A stretch of 64,000 bases of DNA from CAWBRT01 sp963696525 (GCA_963696525.1 CAVOKO010000009.1:682001-746000); one strand, 5' to 3'. Counted from the first letter of the stretch, positions 28,647-37,295 are shown. Notes: generated by a model not told the origin, from the sequence alone. Program-made: numbers and translations.

Positions 28647-28932
28647 AATTCAGTCTCCTATTTGAATTTGTCTACAGCAACGAAATGCGAATGTTCGTTG
28701 ACTTCGTATATCAAGAAGGCCCCGGGAGCGATGAGCGCCATGGCATTCATCGTCTGGCCCGTTAAGACTACGGTACGTTTCATTTCAACTGCGGGAGTCT
28801 CCGCCACGTTTCATTTTCCTTGTTGGAATCTATCCTTCGACCCTATCGGGTTCGGTGTCTGCGGTAGCGGACTATCGCCTATCTCTATCAGCATCAGGAT
28901 CACGCGTGCACATCGAAGCCGCCGCACGATGC

Positions 28933-30306
28933 TCATTTACTATCCGGCTCCAGCACGAAGATCAGCCCCGCCGACACCGTCGATTGCGTGTTGGCGAACT
29001 TTGCCGCATCCTTGTTGAAAGCGTGAGGATTGTTCGAGTCGTCGAAGCGATACTCAGCCCGTGTGATCAGGTGCTGGACAAATTTCCTCTCCACCGTGGC
29101 AGTAATTTCGTTGACGTGCTGGGGAGTGGGAACAAATAGGGAGAGTACACCGATCGTCTGGAAGCCGCCCGTAGTGAAGCCGTCGTGGTCGTTATAGTAC
29201 TCATAGCGTCCCGCCACTGCCCACAGCGGGTTCAACTGGTACTTCACATATCCCGCTATGCCCGACCAATCAACCGCCTTGTTACACGACGTGCCACAAG
29301 CTGCAATCGCAGGGTTCCGGCCCTGGACCCGGCCGTAGTCGGCATTGGCCATCAGAGACAGCTTGCTGTTGGGCGTGTAGGTAATCACCGTGTCACTCAG
29401 GTTGCGCCAATTGCCGCCATCCAACTGGGTCGCCCCCGGGCCGCCCAGCCAGCCCTCTGTAATAGAAACCTTTTTGTTCGGGTTCCAGGCGAAGCTCAAG
29501 CCACCCGTCTTGCCGCTGTTGTAAGTATCCACAAGGTTGTTCCAGCCGTTGACCACATAGCCAGTCAGTGTGTACTTATCATTGAATGTGTAAGCGGCAC
29601 TGAGACCGAAGTGATAGAAGGGGATCGCATAGTTGAATAACAGGCTGCGCGAATAGTTCCAATTCTTGTTACTCTCAATCACTTCGGCGCCGACTGGCGT
29701 CACGAACTTGCCAAAGGTCAGTGTCAACCCCTTGCCAACCGGAGCCAGATAAGACGCGTACGCTTGCTTCAGATACTGCGCGAAGCCAAGTCCTCCGGGA
29801 TCGGTGCTATTCACGACGTTCATAGCATTGCCAAAACCCAGCGTGAAGTCATAGCCAAGCCGGCTGCTCGCGTCGGGTGTCTTGTCTAAACCCACTTCGA
29901 TCAGGTTCAGCGCGAATTGGTTGGTTGCATTGTCGAAGAGGCGTAGCCCCGAGGTCCGGTTCGCCGGACTATTAAAGTTGTAACCGTAATAGCTATCCAC
30001 TAATCCGTTGACGGTGGAACCCTTGAGCACGCTAGCGATGCCATCCAATGGACCGGGCGCCGCGGCAGGGGTAGTAGCAACGGCCACCGAATTCGACGGC
30101 GCGGCTGCCGGAGCCTCTGTCTTCGCTTGTCCGGCAACCTCGGCTTTCAATTGCTGTAACTGCCGCTCCAAATCAGCGATGCGCTGGTTGATATCTGCGG
30201 TCGCCGACGGCGGAGTAGCGGTCTGCGCCGCCATAAGCGGACATAGTAAAAGAAGCAAATACAAAGTCCCGGCTGCTGGGCATGGCTTGAGCATGTCCTT
30301 GAGCAT
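28933..30306 (-). CDS. Outer-membrane beta-barrel porin (BBP2/OmpL-like family)
   Basis: A 457-residue exported protein. After a signal peptide (LYLLLLLCPLMAAQ) comes a short coiled coil (INQRIADLERQLQQLKAEVA), an Ala/Pro linker, and then a barrel with alternating aromatic/polar strands (VNGLVDSYYGYNFNSP, LGYDFTLGFGNAMNV, SLMANADYGRVQGR, AVAGRYEYYNDHDG, ITRAEYRFDD). This pattern fits the putative beta-barrel porin-2 family (PF07642). The small cysteine pair in ACGTSCNK may form a loop disulfide. It lies 286 bases upstream of amt on the same strand, so it could provide outer-membrane entry for ammonium or another nitrogen source, which is inference. A second in-frame ATG four codons in is an alternative start. 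Confidence 0.8.
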   Translation of the reverse strand: MLKDMLKPCPAAGTLYLLLLLCPLMAAQTATPPSATADINQRIADLERQLQQLKAEVAGQAKTEAPAAAPSNSVAVATTPAAAPGPLDGIASVLKGSTVNGLVDSYYGYNFNSPANRTSGLRLFDNATNQFALNLIEVGLDKTPDASSRLGYDFTLGFGNAMNVVNSTDPGGLGFAQYLKQAYASYLAPVGKGLTLTFGKFVTPVGAEVIESNKNWNYSRSLLFNYAIPFYHFGLSAAYTFNDKYTLTGYVVNGWNNLVDTYNSGKTGGLSFAWNPNKKVSITEGWLGGPGATQLDGGNWRNLSDTVITYTPNSKLSLMANADYGRVQGRNPAIAACGTSCNKAVDWSGIAGYVKYQLNPLWAVAGRYEYYNDHDGFTTGGFQTIGVLSLFVPTPQHVNEITATVERKFVQHLITRAEYRFDDSNNPHAFNKDAAKFANTQSTVSAGLIFVLEPDSK

Positions 30307-30445
30307 GTCTACGACCTGCTTTCTCGCTTGTATATAGCTATTAGGTAGATTCTGGGCTTATAACCCGGTAGGTCCAGAGTAGACAGAGCGGCTCACTGCG
30401 TCCAACGCATTGTTCCGTTGGCAAAGATCGAAAAACCTCTCACAA

Positions 30446-30509
30446 ATTGCAGTTATGAGAGAGATAAGGGATGGTTATGAAAATTGCTGTTATAGGCGGG
30501 ATAAGAGAT
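30446..30509. promoter_or_regulatory. Imperfect 27-bp direct repeat upstream of the porin gene
   Basis: Two similar 27-base segments start at 30446 and 30483 (period 37). Both begin ATTGC, continue GTTAT and end GATAAG-GAT, with six differences between them. They lie 140-200 bp upstream of the porin start and could be paired activator sites. No match to a known regulator's consensus is claimed. Confidence 0.4.
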
Positions 30510-30579
30510 ACTTATTCGCTAAAGACTGAAGACGTGGTCTTAGAGATTGTCTAACGGCGTGGCAACCGTCTACATCGTG

Positions 30580-31122
30580 TTAAGATATATTTCTGATTCG
30601 CGTGTGACCTGCTTCGTACTGCTGGGTGGTTGACCCTTGCCGGCGAGACATCGCGTGCCGGCTCGCTCGCGCAATCAGCGCATCGAGGGAAGCGCCCCCC
30701 GGACCAAGAATCAAAATCAGAAGCGAGGCAAACAGAAACGTAAACGGATCGGCTCCGAAGAACTTGGGAGGATCGGAGAAGATGGCGAGTAGAGCTGCCC
30801 GGTCTGCCGTAAGATAAGCGACCACCATGTCTCCCGTCAGTAGCAGCGCGATTAGCCGCGAACCCAGCCCAAGGATCAGCAAAACTCCTCCGACGAGCTC
30901 CAGGCCGGCTACAAAAACCGCGTTGGCGTGAGGAAAAGGTATTCCAAGGTTGGCGAAGAATCCGGTCACCCGTTCCAGGTTCTGCAGTTTACCCCACCCG
31001 GTCTGCGCAAACTGAAAGCCCCAGTACAGCCGTATTGCGAGCAGCAGCGGCGAACGCAATGCCGAGGCGACGGTGGCGAAATTTTCATAAGCCCAGCTGC
31101 ATTTCTCGTAAGACGTACTCAT
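30580..31122 (-). CDS. DoxX family membrane protein, end of the bufferin-type operon
   Basis: A 180-residue protein with four hydrophobic helices and the DoxX opening pattern LLAIRLYWGFQFAQTGWGKL, followed by FFANLGIPFPHANAVFVAGLELVGGVLLILGLGSRL. DoxX proteins are small membrane proteins often linked to quinol or sulfur redox chemistry, and they commonly accompany DUF692/DUF2063 gene pairs. Its start overlaps the end of the bufC-like gene by four bases (translational coupling), so it belongs to this operon. A role in membrane-linked redox steps of the peptide pathway is inference. Confidence 0.82.
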   Translation of the reverse strand: MSTSYEKCSWAYENFATVASALRSPLLLAIRLYWGFQFAQTGWGKLQNLERVTGFFANLGIPFPHANAVFVAGLELVGGVLLILGLGSRLIALLLTGDMVVAYLTADRAALLAIFSDPPKFFGADPFTFLFASLLILILGPGGASLDALIARASRHAMSRRQGSTTQQYEAGHTRIRNIS

Positions 31123-32042
31123 CTCGCCCTCTTTTCGAAGTTATCGAAGTTGGACCGGCTTGTCACATGGGGCCGCGATGCGCTCCCTAGAGAGAGCCAA
31201 CCAAGTTTACTCCAGGCGCCAAACCACTGCTGAACCTTGCCGGCGCAATCCCCGCCTTCGCCGGCCTGGCCTGCTAGCGCTCGCTCGATGGCATCGCCGA
31301 GCGAAAACCCGCGCTGCAATCCGGTCAAAACCGCGAACTCGCCCGGCTCCAAACGCCTGTAGTGGACACTGAACTCCGCACGGTGGACCGCCAGGAAAAT
31401 ATCTTCCGGCCCGCCGAAGCGCATCAGCCATTTTGTCCGCGACCTGCGGTTGAGCGCGGCGATATCGCGCGACGAGCCCTTCAGCGCCAGCAGCATGTCA
31501 TCGACCGCATAGCGCGGCTGCAGCAAGCGGATGTAGGGTTGTAATGACAACTTAGCATCGCCGTTCAGCCCCGCGATCTGGGCCGCCGTCAACGGCTGCC
31601 GTTCCGCGGCGTCGAAGGCCTCGATGTGTGCCCATTCCAGGCGCACCATGTCGAGAACCAAATCGCCGTCGGGCTCGGTGAACTCCGCATGCGCCTCGAG
31701 CCACGGCAGCAATCGTGAGCCGAGGTTGCGCAAAGTAAATGACTGCGATGGGCAATCCGTCAAATACCTTCGCGCCAGCCGGTCGAACTGCTTTTGTCCA
31801 ACCACGGCGCGCAGTCCCGGAAAATCCTCTGTGAACGAATCCAGGATTCGGAACCAGTATTGCCGGTTGTAGATCTCCAGCCGTTCGAAGCCAGTGAGCC
31901 GGCTGTTGGGCTTGATGAACCCGGAGGCCTCCGTCATCATCGAGCGGCCATCGACGGTCCTGCGGCGCATGCCTTCGGCCGCCGTCAACGGCTGCATCAC
32001 GGCCTTGGCCATCCTACGCTGCAACTCAAGCAGTGAGTTCAT
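31119..32042 (-). CDS. BufC/HvfC-type (DUF2063) peptide-modification partner protein
   Basis: A 307-residue protein. The N-terminal part has the DUF2063 pattern (SRLTGFERLEIYNRQYWFRILDSF, then FPGLRAVVGQKQFDRLARRYL), and the C-terminal half carries FLAVHRAEFSVHYRRLEPGEFAVL. Members of this family act as partners of MNIO (DUF692) enzymes, helping bind the precursor peptide. The start overlaps the maturase gene by 17 bases and the end overlaps the DoxX gene by four, so the three are tightly coupled. Standing alone the family is sometimes annotated as a DNA-binding protein, a label not supported by this context. Role is established for related systems and inferred here. Confidence 0.82.
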   Translation of the reverse strand: MNSLLELQRRMAKAVMQPLTAAEGMRRRTVDGRSMMTEASGFIKPNSRLTGFERLEIYNRQYWFRILDSFTEDFPGLRAVVGQKQFDRLARRYLTDCPSQSFTLRNLGSRLLPWLEAHAEFTEPDGDLVLDMVRLEWAHIEAFDAAERQPLTAAQIAGLNGDAKLSLQPYIRLLQPRYAVDDMLLALKGSSRDIAALNRRSRTKWLMRFGGPEDIFLAVHRAEFSVHYRRLEPGEFAVLTGLQRGFSLGDAIERALAGQAGEGGDCAGKVQQWFGAWSKLGWLSLGSASRPHVTSRSNFDNFEKRAR

Positions 32043-32922
32043 GCAGATGTGCCTCCGTCGGCATGCGGCTCACGTCTTCGCCGGCGAATTGTTGCAGATA
32101 TTTTTTCGCCTTCAGAGCCTCGGCGTGGACTTCCTCGAACGAAGGGATCTTGTCATCCCACTCCAACAGCGTCGCGGTTGGACCGCATCGCCCGATGGCG
32201 GCCGCATACAACTCCCAAACCGGATCGATCACCGCGTGATCGTGGGTGTCGAGCAGGTACTTCCGATAGCGCGAATGGCCCGCGATGTGGATCTGAGCGA
32301 CGCGCTCGGCGGGAACATTGTCGACATATTCGCGCGGATCAAAGCCGTGATTGAAGGAAGAAACGTAAATATTGTTCACGTCCAGCAGGATTCCGCAGTC
32401 GGCCCGCTCCACCACCTCCGACAGAAACTCCCATTCCGACATTTCCGAGTCGTGGAACTCGGCATAGCTGCTTACGTTTTCGACCGCGACCGGAACTTCG
32501 ACAAAGTCCTGCACCTGCCGCACCTTCTTCGCCGTCGATTTCACCGCTTCCCAGGTGTAGGGCATTGGCAGCAGATCGTGCGTATAACGGCCGTCCACGC
32601 TTCCCCAGCACAGGTGATCGGTCAGCCACGGGGTTTTGGTTCTGCGGACCAGCGCTTTCAGCCTCTTCAGGTGTTCACGATTCAACGGCCCGGCCGATCC
32701 GAAGTACATTGAGACGCCATGCTGCACCACCCGGTACTGCTCAAGGATGCTGTCGAGAATGGCCAGCGGACGGCCCCCGTCCATCATGTAGTTCTCGGAG
32801 ATGATTTCAAACCAGTCGACGACCGGCTTGCGAGTCAGAATGTGCTGGTAATGCGGGATACGGAGCCCAATACCGATGCCGTAGTCCGTGTGCCCGTTGA
32901 AGCGATTTGCTGGCATCGACAT
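32026..32922 (-). CDS. MNIO (DUF692) family bufferin-type maturase
   Basis: A 298-residue TIM-barrel enzyme of the multinuclear non-heme iron oxidative family, which oxidises cysteines in precursor peptides. Metal-binding and core motifs are intact: WFEIISENYM, VQHGVSMYFG, WLTDHLCW, PVAVENVSSYAEF, GILLDVNNIYVSS, QIHIAGH and DTHDHAVIDPVW. The start is placed at the ATG at 32922 (MSMPANRF) just after GGAGGAG; the ATG two codons later has better spacing and is an equally good choice. The open frame upstream is not homologous. It lies 212 bases downstream of a Cys-rich small exported peptide and overlaps the partner gene, the expected layout of a RiPP operon. Confidence 0.88.
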   Translation of the reverse strand: MSMPANRFNGHTDYGIGIGLRIPHYQHILTRKPVVDWFEIISENYMMDGGRPLAILDSILEQYRVVQHGVSMYFGSAGPLNREHLKRLKALVRRTKTPWLTDHLCWGSVDGRYTHDLLPMPYTWEAVKSTAKKVRQVQDFVEVPVAVENVSSYAEFHDSEMSEWEFLSEVVERADCGILLDVNNIYVSSFNHGFDPREYVDNVPAERVAQIHIAGHSRYRKYLLDTHDHAVIDPVWELYAAAIGRCGPTATLLEWDDKIPSFEEVHAEALKAKKYLQQFAGEDVSRMPTEAHLHELTA

Positions 32923-33099
32923 TCTCCTCCACCCCGGCTGAAAAAAATTTCGCTGACGCCAAGCTGCTAGAAGCGATTTGCGCGAGTCGATTCCGGAGTT
33001 ACCGACCCTCATCTCGTGTGCCGCCGAAATCCGCTCCGCTGAGGCACCATCGTTAGGATGCGGGCTTTAGGATGCGGGAAGCGGCCTGGCGGACGCAGC

Positions 33100-33124
33100 G
33101 AGGGACCGGATGTGCCGGTCCCTC
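33100..33124 (-). promoter_or_regulatory. Strong hairpin between precursor and maturase genes
   Basis: GAGGGACCGG (33100-33109) and CCGGTCCCTC (33115-33124) form a perfect 10-bp stem with a five-base loop, ten bases beyond the precursor stop codon. There is no T-run on the minus strand, so it is more likely a partial terminator or an RNA stabiliser that lets the precursor be made in excess over the maturase, as is common for modified-peptide operons. Confidence 0.55.
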
Positions 33125-33134
33125 TGCCTGGCGC

Positions 33135-33434
33135 CTAGGACAGCATCGGCGGCTTCGATCCGTCAGTGGCACAGCCACCCTTGCCTTTGCAGGAGTTTTT
33201 GCCCTTGCAGCCATTGTTGCCGCTCTTACAGCCGCCCTTGCCTTTACAGTCGTTCTTACCTTTACAACTGTGTTTATCGGTGTCGGCGAATGACGCCTTC
33301 GCCAGCTTCACGCTGGCAGCGCCCACGCTCTTCTCGGGAGAGGTCTGGGACGTGTTGGTGGTGTTTGCGCTGGCTCCGCCGAGAAGTCCAGAAATCGCAG
33401 CGGTGAGAACAAGGGTCTTCATCGATTTGGTCAT
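33135..33434 (-). CDS. Bufferin-type (BufA2-like) Cys-rich exported precursor peptide
   Basis: A 99-residue protein with an N-terminal signal peptide (MTKSMKTLVLTAAISGLLGG, then ASA) and a low-complexity C-terminal half. Six cysteines (57, 63, 69, 76, 82, 88) are set in repeats such as SCKGKNDCKGKGGC and GCKGKNSCKGKGGC, giving the spacing C-x5-C-x5-C-x6-C-x5-C-x5-C. This is the kind of peptide whose cysteines are modified by MNIO enzymes to make a periplasmic copper-binding bufferin in other bacteria. The start at 33434 has AAAGGAG a few bases upstream. A hairpin (33463-33469 with 33476-33482) and a Fur-like palindrome (33539-33555) lie in the leader. Metal specificity here is unknown. Confidence 0.85.
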   Translation of the reverse strand: MTKSMKTLVLTAAISGLLGGASANTTNTSQTSPEKSVGAASVKLAKASFADTDKHSCKGKNDCKGKGGCKSGNNGCKGKNSCKGKGGCATDGSKPPMLS

Positions 33435-33538
33435 CAAAGTTCTCCTTTTGGGTTGGCTGTGCTTCGGTCTTCTTCGACCGAACTGCCTCACAAGGATGCG
33501 GTTTCCACATACTGGGAGGGCCGCATAAGCTCCTCGTG

Positions 33539-33555
33539 TTGAAAATCATTTTCAA
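33539..33555 (-). promoter_or_regulatory. Fur-like palindrome upstream of the bufferin-type operon
   Basis: TTGAAAATCATTTTCAA is a perfect 17-bp palindrome whose inner 15 bases have the 7-1-7 layout of a Fur box (compare TGATAATnATTATCA). It lies about 105 bp upstream of the precursor start. The same inner sequence, apart from the central base, precedes feoA at 39528-39542. Regulation by a Fur-family protein (Fur, Zur or similar) is inference. Confidence 0.6.
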
Positions 33556-33774
33556 TTAAGGTACGGGCAAACCGCACGCTCGGATTGGCACCATTTAGGT
33601 GGCGAGAGTGGAATACACCGCCAGAGCACTCCACCCAAGCTGCCGAAAGAAACTCTCGTGCGCAAACGGTGTAGCCAGATTTTTAGCTGCAACGTCCGGG
33701 TTCTATCGTTGGCAATTCTGCCGCTTGGCGGGCTTCAGCGGCCCCTGCCACACTTTATTGGATTGGCCCCGACG

Positions 33775-35943
33775 CTATTGCCGGAGCTTGCAGAGGCGTA
33801 TGGCGGATTCGACTAAGTCACTCATACTGAATGGCTTCGAAATAAACAGCGAAGCGTGTGCTGCAGTCGCAAGCTGCATTTGCTCGGGGTCGCTATAGCC
33901 GGATATAAGAATCGTCTGGATCGAGGGATCGTGCATTTTCAGCAGTCCGATTAGCTCGGGGCCTTTCATTCCGGCCATGACGACGTCCGCAATCACCAGA
34001 TTTGGCTTTAGCTTGACGGCAGCCTCCCACGCCTCCTGGGAAGAGCCCGCGGCGTGAACCCGAAAACCCTGACGGCGCAGTGCTTCGGCAATCGAATTCC
34101 GCACCATCTCCTCGTCTTCCACCACCAGCACGGAGCACGGCTCTGGAGACAACGCCACCTCGGCGCGCTTGACCTTATGAGGCGGAGCGGCTATGGGCTG
34201 TTGGGTGCGCGGAAAGCAGACGAAAAAGGTGGTGCCCACGCCAACCGCACTGTCGAACCTGATGAATCCGCCGCTCTGGATGACGATGCCATACACGGTT
34301 GAGAGGCCCAACCCGGTTCCTTTGCCCGTCTCCTTGGTGGTGAAGAAAGGTTCAAAAATGCGACTTTGCGTAGCCTCGTCCATCCCCGTTCCGGTGTCGC
34401 GGACGATCATGCGAACGTAACCGCCGGGAGGGACTTGGACACTGATGGCTTCGGACTCGGCCGTCACTTCGAAGTTCTCCGTGGAGATTTCCAGCAGACC
34501 GCCCTCGGGCATGGCGTCACGGGAATTCAGCGCCAGATTCAGGATCACCTGCGTGATCTGAATCGGATCAGCCTTGATGTTGCCGAGCTCGGGGTCGAGG
34601 TCGAGGCGTAGCTTAATGTCTTCCTGGAGCAGATGATTCAGCAGCTTCACCGTGTCGTGAATCACTTCGTTCAGGCGCAACACTTCCGGACGCATTAATT
34701 GCCGCCGGCTGAAGGCGAGAAGCTGCCGGATGACCCCCGCTCCCTTCTGCGCTGCGTCGACCGTTTCCTTGACCCTGGCGTCCTTGAACTCAAGATCACT
34801 GCTGGTCAGCGCTAGGTGCGAGGCGAGAGTCACCACTTGCAGAACATTGTTCAGGTCGTGCGCGATGCCCCCAGCTAGTTGCCCAACGGCTTCCATTTTT
34901 TGCGCCTGCCGCAGTTGGCCCTCCAATTCCTCCAGGCGCGTTACATCCCGCTTCACCGCAACATATTTCTGGGGTATACCATAGGCATCGTGAACCGGCG
35001 AGATCGTAGCCTCTTCCGTATACAAGGTGCCATCCTTGCGGCGATTGATGAAGCGGCCATTCCAAACCCCTCCCGACTTCAGCGTCCGCCAGAGCTCGGC
35101 GTAGAATTCTCTCGGCTGCCGGCCAGACTGAAGCACCCGCGGATTCTTCCCGTATACTTCCGCTCGCGTGTAGCCGGTCAGCTTTTCAAAGTGCGGATTG
35201 ACGTATTCAATCGATCCACTAAGATCCGTAATCACGATGCTGTCCGTCGTGCTTTCGACCGCCCGTGCCAGCAACAGTACTCGCTGTTCGTTTCGCCGCA
35301 CTTCGTCAAGCAGTTCCCGAAGCGCCTGTTCACTGGTCTCCAGCGACTTCAGAGACTCCTGTTCCAGCGTCACGTCCTGCACGATGACCATGGCGCGGGC
35401 CGGCTTATGCTCGCTGCCAACGGAAGAAATCGCCGGCTTTCCCCAGCGCACGTTCCCAGCCTTGCTGCTGTACTTCCGAATCCGCGACATTGGCTGCTCG
35501 CCGCCGTCTTCGGCAATGCGCCACAGCGTAGGGAGATCGGAGACCTCATCGGGATGAAGCAGCTTTGCATACGGTATTCCCAACAGCTCTTGTTGCGTGT
35601 AACCGAGGAAGTCGGCGAAGGCGCGATTGCACTGCACTACGCACCCCTCGTGATCGAGCATGCATACCCCGGCATGCGAATCCTCAAAGCACTGGCTCAG
35701 GGTGCTCTCAAAGCCCGTGCTGCGCCTCGCCGAACGCCGCCACAAAACCACAGCCACAGTCAAGCCGGCTATGACGAAACAAACCGATTCGGAGAGCTCA
35801 AAGACAAGCTCGGGATGCCCTAGGGAACGCCAGACCCAACGCTCGATCAGCGTTAAGCCGGCCGCGCACAGCGCGAGCCAACCAGCGGTCGTCAAAATCA
35901 GTGGCTTATGATTTGCGGCGAATTCGAGCCAACTGGAACGCAC
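33775..35943 (-). CDS. Hybrid sensor histidine kinase with PAS domains and C-terminal receiver
   Basis: A 722-residue kinase. Two membrane helices (residues about 15-34 and 52-68) anchor it, then come a PAS domain (about 80-195), a second PAS (about 225-335) and a HisKA domain with the phospho-acceptor His362 in AGGIAHDLNN. The ATPase domain shows the N-box NLALNSRDAMPEG (469-481), DTGTGM and GKGTGLGLSTV. A receiver domain ends the protein, with acidic residues EDEE, phospho-acceptor Asp653 in LVIADVVMAG and Lys703. There is little periplasmic sequence between the helices, so sensing is probably cytoplasmic through the PAS domains. It is divergent from chrA and no partner regulator is adjacent. 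Ligand and output are unknown. Confidence 0.9.
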   Translation of the reverse strand: MRSSWLEFAANHKPLILTTAGWLALCAAGLTLIERWVWRSLGHPELVFELSESVCFVIAGLTVAVVLWRRSARRSTGFESTLSQCFEDSHAGVCMLDHEGCVVQCNRAFADFLGYTQQELLGIPYAKLLHPDEVSDLPTLWRIAEDGGEQPMSRIRKYSSKAGNVRWGKPAISSVGSEHKPARAMVIVQDVTLEQESLKSLETSEQALRELLDEVRRNEQRVLLLARAVESTTDSIVITDLSGSIEYVNPHFEKLTGYTRAEVYGKNPRVLQSGRQPREFYAELWRTLKSGGVWNGRFINRRKDGTLYTEEATISPVHDAYGIPQKYVAVKRDVTRLEELEGQLRQAQKMEAVGQLAGGIAHDLNNVLQVVTLASHLALTSSDLEFKDARVKETVDAAQKGAGVIRQLLAFSRRQLMRPEVLRLNEVIHDTVKLLNHLLQEDIKLRLDLDPELGNIKADPIQITQVILNLALNSRDAMPEGGLLEISTENFEVTAESEAISVQVPPGGYVRMIVRDTGTGMDEATQSRIFEPFFTTKETGKGTGLGLSTVYGIVIQSGGFIRFDSAVGVGTTFFVCFPRTQQPIAAPPHKVKRAEVALSPEPCSVLVVEDEEMVRNSIAEALRRQGFRVHAAGSSQEAWEAAVKLKPNLVIADVVMAGMKGPELIGLLKMHDPSIQTILISGYSDPEQMQLATAAHASLFISKPFSMSDLVESAIRLCKLRQ

Positions 35944-36096
35944 TACGCCTTCCTCACAGCAACAGGGTAGCTCTTATGGAACTTTTCGTCGAGGCCCGGC
36001 CTGGTAATGATCGCCACCAAGACACGCCTCAACGATTTCAGCAGCCGGTGAAGCCGCGCCGAATCGCTTCTAGGGTACGATAATCGTTGCGCTCGC

Positions 36097-37281
36097 ATGG
36101 AAATGCCCGAAACCATCGCGGAACAAGCTCACGCCCGGCGCCAACGACTGGCGGAGTTAGCCCTCCTTTTTCTGAAGCTTGGCACCATCGCATTCGGTGG
36201 CCCCGCCGCTCACATCGCCATGATGGAGCAGGAGGTCGTGCAGCGCCGGCATTGGCTGACCGAAGCGGAGTTCCTGGACCGCGTCGGCGCCGCTAATCTC
36301 ATCCCCGGTCCCAGTTCGACTGAGTTGGTGATCCACATCGGCCATCGCCGCGCGGGATGGCGGGGCCTCATCGTCGCCGGATGCTGCTTCATTCTGCCGG
36401 CCGCATGCAGTGTTGGCGTGCTGGCATGGATCTACGTTCGTTTCGGCGCATTGCCCGTAGCCTCCGGCCTGCTCTACGGCGTCAAACCGGTGGTCATTGC
36501 CGTGGTTTTGCAGGCCCTCTGGAATTTTTCCCGCACCGCGATTCGCAGCCGCTGGCTCGCGCTGGTAGGGGTGTTCGCAGCCGCGTTGGCCCTGGTGCCG
36601 GTGCATCCTCTGCTGGTGCTGATCGCGGGCGGCGCTGCCACCGGGACAAGAAATCTGCTCGCGCGCCCGCGGCCTACCCGCAAGTCCACGGCGGGCGCCA
36701 TGATCTTGCTGGGCTCGAAAGCGGCAGCCAGTGGCACGGCCGCAGCAGCAGTCGTCGGGGTAGGCGCCATTTTCACCGCTTTCGTGAAAATAGGCTCGGT
36801 GCTGTTTGGCAGCGGATACGTGCTGCTCGCCTTTCTCCGCGCGGAATTTGTCGAACGGCGCGGCTGGCTCACCTCGCAGCAACTGCTCGATGCGGTTGCG
36901 GTCGGGCAGATCACGCCCGGGCCCGTTTTTACTACCGCAACGTTCATCGGCTATCTGCTTCATGGTCCGGTCGGAGCCTTCGCCGCCACCGCCGGGATAT
37001 TTCTCCCCGCCTTCGTTTTCGTGGCGGCCAGCGCGCCGTTGATCCCTCGGCTGCGCCGTTCCGCCTTCGCGGGTGCGGTTCTGGACGGAATCAACGTCGC
37101 CTCGCTAGCACTGATGGCGGTAGTGACCTGGCAGCTTGGAGCCGCCGCGCTAGTGGATTGGCTGACCTTGTTGATGGCTGTGGTTAGTGCGGTGCTGCTG
37201 TTTCGCTGGCGCGTGAACTCTGCCTGGCTGATCCTTGCCGCGGCTGTACTGGGAATCCTGGCCAGGGGTCGCATCGCTTAG
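36097..37281 (+). CDS. chrA: Chromate transporter ChrA (two-domain CHR family)
   Basis: A 394-residue membrane protein with two homologous CHR halves. The first contains FLKLGTIAFGGPAAHIAMMEQEVV and ANLIPGPSSTELVIHIG; the second contains FVKIGSVLFGSGYVLLAFLRAEFV and VAVGQITPGPVFTTATFIGYLLHG. These paired FGG and PGP motifs are diagnostic. The family exports chromate from the cytoplasm; in organisms without chromate stress the natural substrate may be another oxyanion such as sulfate. It is divergently transcribed from the histidine kinase and appears to stand alone. Confidence 0.9.
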   Translation: MEMPETIAEQAHARRQRLAELALLFLKLGTIAFGGPAAHIAMMEQEVVQRRHWLTEAEFLDRVGAANLIPGPSSTELVIHIGHRRAGWRGLIVAGCCFILPAACSVGVLAWIYVRFGALPVASGLLYGVKPVVIAVVLQALWNFSRTAIRSRWLALVGVFAAALALVPVHPLLVLIAGGAATGTRNLLARPRPTRKSTAGAMILLGSKAAASGTAAAAVVGVGAIFTAFVKIGSVLFGSGYVLLAFLRAEFVERRGWLTSQQLLDAVAVGQITPGPVFTTATFIGYLLHGPVGAFAATAGIFLPAFVFVAASAPLIPRLRRSAFAGAVLDGINVASLALMAVVTWQLGAAALVDWLTLLMAVVSAVLLFRWRVNSAWLILAAAVLGILARGRIA

Positions 37282-37295
37282 CAGGCTGCGCCGCT

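Noticed and set aside
32565..32970. Plus-strand ORFs opposite the MNIO maturase
   Set aside because: Antisense shadows of a well-supported gene; no start signals or homology.
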